Shown: positions 60,611 through 64,000 of the stretch, in pieces
Position numbering within the stretch: position 1 is the stretch's first letter
Layout: every line of letters starts with the position of its first letter
Origin: Deltaproteobacteria bacterium
GTDB taxonomy: Bacteria > Desulfobacterota > Desulfuromonadia > Geobacterales > Geobacteraceae
Assembly: GCA_009668975.1 (NCBI GenBank)
Contig: SBEG01000015.1
Coordinates: 1 to 64,000, forward strand
DNA: 64,000 bases
Direction: 5' to 3'
Position numbers and translations under genes: made by a program
Notes under the pieces: generated by a model
Told to the model about the DNA's origin: nothing
Database searches by the model: none
Seen by the model: only the letters and a program-made list of their open reading frames with translations

Positions 60611-61357
60611 TCAAAGAAACTGCAGAGGCCCTTCCAGCTCTCCCTGAATGAACTGACGTACCGCCGGGTCTTCGGAAGCCCGGATTTCTTCGGGCGTCCC
60701 GTGAAAAAGTATCTTTCCCTGGTAGAGCATTGCCACGTAATCACAGACTTCGAAGATTGCCGGAACTTCGTGCGTGACGATTACCGCCGTAAAACCGAAT
60801 TGGGCATGGGTATCCAGAATCAGCCGGTGCATGGCATTGCAGATGATCGGATCGAGCCCGGTGGTCGGTTCATCGAAGAGGATGATGGCCGGGTTCAAAA
60901 GCAACGCCCTGGCCAACCCGACCCGCTTCTTCATGCCTCCGGAAATCTGGTCGGGATACTTGTCGTCAACGCTGTGCAGGCCAACGTGCTCCAAAGCCAG
61001 ATGCACGCGGTCACGGATCTCCTGCCGTGAAAGGCGGGTTTTTTCTTCCAGCGGAAAGGCAACATTCTCGAAGACCGTCATGGAGTCAAACAGGGCGGCA
61101 TTCTGGAAGAGCACGCCGAATCTTTCACGCACCCTGTTCAGGTCGCCTCTGCCCATTGGCACGATATTCTCGCCATCCACCAGTACCTGCCCGCTGTCCG
61201 GCTTCAAGAGACCGATCATATGTTTCAGCAGGACGCTCTTGCCGCCGCCGCTCGGTCCGATTATCGCGGTAATCTTGCCGCTGGGAACATCCAGGTCAAG
61301 ATTGTCCAGCACCACTTGATGGCCAAAGGCTTTATTGACCTTTCTCAATGCAATCAT
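60611..61357 (-). CDS. mlaF: Mla ABC transporter ATPase MlaF
   Basis: 248 residues. Walker A GPSGGGKSVLLKHMIGL, signature ISGGMKKRVGLARAL, Walker B ILFDEPTTGLDP, and VTHEVPAIFEVCDYVAML (switch). Drives the MlaFEDB lipid transporter. 33 bases after mlaE. No MlaB/STAS gene follows, so that subunit is encoded elsewhere or absent. Confidence 0.92.
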   Translation of the reverse strand: MIALRKVNKAFGHQVVLDNLDLDVPSGKITAIIGPSGGGKSVLLKHMIGLLKPDSGQVLVDGENIVPMGRGDLNRVRERFGVLFQNAALFDSMTVFENVAFPLEEKTRLSRQEIRDRVHLALEHVGLHSVDDKYPDQISGGMKKRVGLARALLLNPAIILFDEPTTGLDPIICNAMHRLILDTHAQFGFTAVIVTHEVPAIFEVCDYVAMLYQGKILFHGTPEEIRASEDPAVRQFIQGELEGPLQFL

Positions 61358-61390
61358 TCCTACTCCCTGAAAAATCTCTGTTCGGGGCTG

Positions 61391-62161
61391 CTACAGAAGT
61401 ATCGAGGTCAGGAAATAATCCCAGACCAGAACCAGGACCGATGACATGACCACCGCCGCAGTTGTCGAGCGTGAGACTCCCTCGGCACCGCGGGTCGTAT
61501 AGTACCCTTTGTAGCAGCAAATCCAGGAAATGATCAAACCAAAGGACAGGGACTTCATCATTCCCGAATAGACGTCTTTCCACTCCACGCTCTTCTGCAT
61601 CTCGTGAAAATAGGCGCCAGGGTTAACACCCATGAGCTTGACCCCGACCAGGTACCCGCCAAAGATACCAACCATATCGAAGATGGCACAGAGGAGCGGA
61701 ACGGCAATCAGCGCAGCGATAATTTTCGGCGAGACGAGATACTTGAATGGCTCCAAGGCCATGGTCTCCAGGGCATCGATCTGTTCGGTAATGCGCATGA
61801 TACCGATTTCTGCGGTAATGGCACTTCCGGCCCGTCCGGTAACCATGAGTGCCGTCAGAACGGGACCCAGTTCGCGGATCAGAGAGAGCGCGACAACCGA
61901 GCCGAGCATTCCTTCGGAGCCGAATTTCGTCAGGGTGTAATAGCCCTGAAGCCCGAGGACCATGCCGGTAAAGGCCGCGGTGAGAAAGATGACAAAAAAG
62001 GACTTGGCACCGATAAAGTTGATTTGTTTCAGAATGTGAACAGGCCGGCCCGGGAAGCGGACAATCCTATACAGCGCATAGATAATAAACAGCAGCATGC
62101 GACCCATTTCCCGCAATAGAGAAAGAACATATTCACCGAGATTCTGCATAGCAGTCAGCAT
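61391..62161 (-). CDS. mlaE: Mla transporter permease MlaE
   Basis: 256 residues, five membrane helices. Hallmarks FTGMVLGLQGYYTLTKFG, AGSAITAEIGIMRITEQIDA and LETMALEPFKYLVSPKIIAA. The ATG at 62161 has AGGGG 5 bases upstream, which decides it over 62149 and over the longer frame to 62263. First gene of the mla operon. The neighbour hpnI diverges in function but shares the strand, with a 180-base gap between. Confidence 0.9.
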   Translation of the reverse strand: MLTAMQNLGEYVLSLLREMGRMLLFIIYALYRIVRFPGRPVHILKQINFIGAKSFFVIFLTAAFTGMVLGLQGYYTLTKFGSEGMLGSVVALSLIRELGPVLTALMVTGRAGSAITAEIGIMRITEQIDALETMALEPFKYLVSPKIIAALIAVPLLCAIFDMVGIFGGYLVGVKLMGVNPGAYFHEMQKSVEWKDVYSGMMKSLSFGLIISWICCYKGYYTTRGAEGVSRSTTAAVVMSSVLVLVWDYFLTSILL

Positions 62162-62342
62162 AGGCACCCCTGCAAGAATGATCATGATTGGAAAGTATAG
62201 GGGAGCTTTGCCAAATGTAAAGCCGATAGATTCAATTATATTAATACTCAAGGAGAGGTGCACGAAAGGCGAAAATTTTGATTGCTCTCCTGCGCGTCAG
62301 GGGGCGAAACGTACCCCAGGCAGGAACAGGTATACCGGTACG

Positions 62343-63503
62343 CTAGGATTTCTTCCCCAAGTCGCGGATCTTACCGCCGGGAAGAACACGAAAGACATGG
62401 GAACGCCAGACAACACGGTTCCCAAGAAAGGAAAATGCCCAGGTAAAAAAGGCCAGGATGTCGCGCAGCGGCAGGAGCCAAAGGTAGCGGGGAAATATGT
62501 TGTCACGAACGAACATGCGGCTGAAGAGCAATCCGCACCAGAGGCGCGAAAGTCCCAGCAGGGAGAAGGCTAACCAACCGGAAGAAGAAAAGCCGCTCAG
62601 AAAAAGTGCCAGGAATGCCGCTGGCACCGGCAGAGTGATTCCGGAAGCCAGATAACCTGCGGGGCGGCTCGCACGCATGGTGCGCGCCCAGCGCAGTTGG
62701 CGGGAGAGAACCCCCCGCAGACTCTCACTCTTCATGACACTTTCGACGAAATACCCGGAAAGTTCGAGGCGATACCCGGCACGATGGACCATATTGCCAA
62801 GCTGGTAATCATCTGCCAGGTAGTCAACCAGTGCAGGGAAACCGCCGATCTTTTCCAGGGCTTCGCGGCGAACCGCCATGGAGGCTCCGAGGGCGAAGCT
62901 GAGTCCCTCCAGGCAGAGAGCCGCCATGACATTGGGAATCATCTCCGAGGTAAAACCCATTGCCTCAAGTGCGGTCGGCACATTCGGAATGCGCGGACTC
63001 CGGTACAGAGAGGTAACAAGTCCCACAGCAGGGTCGTAAAAAGGGGCCGCGACCTCCCGCAGATACCGGGGACCGACCCTGATGTCACTGTCGCAAACTA
63101 TCAGCAGGTCGTACTTCGCCTGCGAAAAGGCATGGATCAGATTACAGACCTTGTAGTTGGGCCCATAAATCCGGTCGTCAACCACCAGCTCGATATCAAT
63201 TTCAGGGTATGCCGCGATGAGCTGCTTGATTACCGGAATAACCGGGTCTTCCGCCAAAGCAACGGCAAAGACAATTTGGTAGAGGGGATATTCCTGCACA
63301 CAGAAGGAGGAAAAGTTCTCAAAACTCTCCGCATCCACACCTTTAACCGGTTTGAGGATCGTCACCGGAGGGTGACAGCCAGTATCGTTTACTCTCCGGG
63401 AGAAGAATTTCCGGGCGCAAACAAGGGTAATCAACCCGTAGCAAAGGGCTGGAGCGATACACAAAAAAGGAATTATTTTGAACCACATGGCGTAACCTGT
63501 CAC
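62343..63503 (-). CDS. hpnI: Hopanoid-associated glycosyltransferase HpnI
   Basis: 386 residues, membrane-bound GT-A (GT21/ceramide-glucosyltransferase-like). Membrane helices at about 8-28 and 300-365. Catalytic motifs: KPVKGVDAESFENF, LLIVCDSDIRVGPRYL (DxD-type), and RQLRWARTMRASRP (QxxRW). Transfers a UDP-N-acetylglucosamine-type sugar to bacteriohopanetetrol in hopanoid side-chain synthesis. The start is GTG 63503 or ATG 63488. It neighbours, but is not part of, the Mla operon; both concern outer-membrane lipids. Confidence 0.85.
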   Translation of the reverse strand: MTGYAMWFKIIPFLCIAPALCYGLITLVCARKFFSRRVNDTGCHPPVTILKPVKGVDAESFENFSSFCVQEYPLYQIVFAVALAEDPVIPVIKQLIAAYPEIDIELVVDDRIYGPNYKVCNLIHAFSQAKYDLLIVCDSDIRVGPRYLREVAAPFYDPAVGLVTSLYRSPRIPNVPTALEAMGFTSEMIPNVMAALCLEGLSFALGASMAVRREALEKIGGFPALVDYLADDYQLGNMVHRAGYRLELSGYFVESVMKSESLRGVLSRQLRWARTMRASRPAGYLASGITLPVPAAFLALFLSGFSSSGWLAFSLLGLSRLWCGLLFSRMFVRDNIFPRYLWLLPLRDILAFFTWAFSFLGNRVVWRSHVFRVLPGGKIRDLGKKS

Positions 63504-63529
63504 TCTTTCTCAATGGCGGGCAGCGGCAA

Positions 63530-64000
63530 TCACTTTCCCGGAGGGACTTTCCCCACAATGACAACATAGGGTGCCGAATCCGAGCGATTCAGCTGACGGC
63601 TCTTCCAGACGTTGAATTCCCGGGAAGAAAGACCGCTCGCCCAGGCTTCAACACAGGCAGCCTCCTCATCGCCACCCTGATGGCCGGTATAAATCGCCAG
63701 CACCACCATTCCTCCCGGCAGGAGAAGCCGCACTGATTGATCAAGGGCCAAAAGGGTCGTGTCGGGACGCGTCACCAGCCCGGCTCTGTCGCCCGGCAGA
63801 TACCCCAGATTGAACACTACCGCCCGCACCGGTTCTCGAACATACGAAGCAAGACTCTCGTGGCCGGCATGCACCAGGTTGACCCACGGCGAACAACCTG
63901 CCGAACGGAGACGTTCGGCGGTTTCGGCAAGGGCCTCTTCCTGGACATCAAAGGCCCAGACTTCTCCACAACTGCCCACCAGTCCGGCCAGAAAAAGCGT
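63530..64000 (-). CDS. MnmM/YtqB-like SAM methyltransferase, cut by the window edge
   Basis: The N-terminus lies beyond base 64000; 156 codons are visible. The first residues TLFLAGLVGSCGEVWAFDVQ carry the SAM-binding strand and acidic loop. VVFNLGYLPGDRAGLVT is the hallmark of the YtqB/MnmM group (rRNA_methylase fold), which methylates the wobble uridine side chain of tRNAs in Gram-positives. A GTG at 63979 could be read as a start but falls inside the SAM motif, so the gene continues right. 26 bases from hpnI, same strand. Confidence 0.8.
   Translation of the reverse strand, partial: TLFLAGLVGSCGEVWAFDVQEEALAETAERLRSAGCSPWVNLVHAGHESLASYVREPVRAVVFNLGYLPGDRAGLVTRPDTTLLALDQSVRLLLPGGMVVLAIYTGHQGGDEEAACVEAWASGLSSREFNVWKSRQLNRSDSAPYVVIVGKVPPGK

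Overview
The window reads as chromosome of a Geobacter-like member of the Desulfuromonadales (former Deltaproteobacteria). That placement is inferred from gene content and layout: an HpnI-type hopanoid glycosyltransferase, an Mla operon with its own TolC-family protein, a c-di-GMP-I riboswitch, a NikMN-Q-O metal importer with a delta-proteobacterial type NikR box, a three-polypeptide glutamate synthase behind a sigma-54 promoter, and a YqjM-like flavin oxidoreductase. Most of the DNA looks moderately G+C-rich. The main exception is an A+T-richer island at about 27.4-32.7 kb. No rRNA, tRNA or CRISPR array was seen.

Left part (0-27.3 kb), almost all on the minus strand. A nickel importer (nikMN-nikQ-nikO) with a NikR-type operator is followed by a porin. 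Next come a stand-alone OvoA-C-terminal-type methyltransferase, the glutamate synthase operon, a SenB-like glycosyltransferase, a ferritin-like/VIT1 iron transporter, a Na+/H+ antiporter, a patatin cut short by an in-frame stop, small lipoproteins, trpS, a MacB-like ABC exporter operon, a radical SAM protein, a nucleotide-sugar dehydrogenase and the cmoA-cmoB tRNA modification pair. Three minus-strand units in the window end in near-identical UUCG-loop terminators.

Island (27.4-32.7 kb). A 1.03-kb element carries a REP-type (Y1/HUH) transposase between perfect 18-bp inverted repeats. Beside it lies a sedentary chromosomal integron: an intI pseudogene (internal deletion plus frameshift), a candidate attI with an extra gene and A+T-rich hairpins between it and intI, and six minus-strand cassettes, each ending in an attC site. 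One cassette encodes a TIR-like protein of the kind used as an effector in anti-phage signalling. The others encode a DUF4288-like protein, a lipoprotein and three unknown proteins. This is the most interesting part of the window.

Middle (32.7-49.2 kb). ettA and lgt diverge. An RsbW/RsbV/RsbU-type partner-switching module follows, translationally coupled to a two-domain kinase. A plus-strand operon then encodes a TPR lipoprotein and an oligopeptide ABC transporter (binding protein and two permeases), followed by an M48 metalloprotease, a DUF815 ATPase, a cupin, a ROK kinase and a small HTH protein.

Right part (49.2-64 kb). A hybrid histidine kinase lies downstream of a c-di-GMP riboswitch plus terminator. 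A TPR/aspartyl-protease lipoprotein-like exported protein, an Old Yellow Enzyme, a PilZ protein, a CDP-alcohol phosphotransferase, an SDR dehydrogenase and a zinc-ribbon MscL follow. The window closes with the mlaE-F-D-tolC-mlaC operon, hpnI and an MnmM-like methyltransferase that runs off the right edge.
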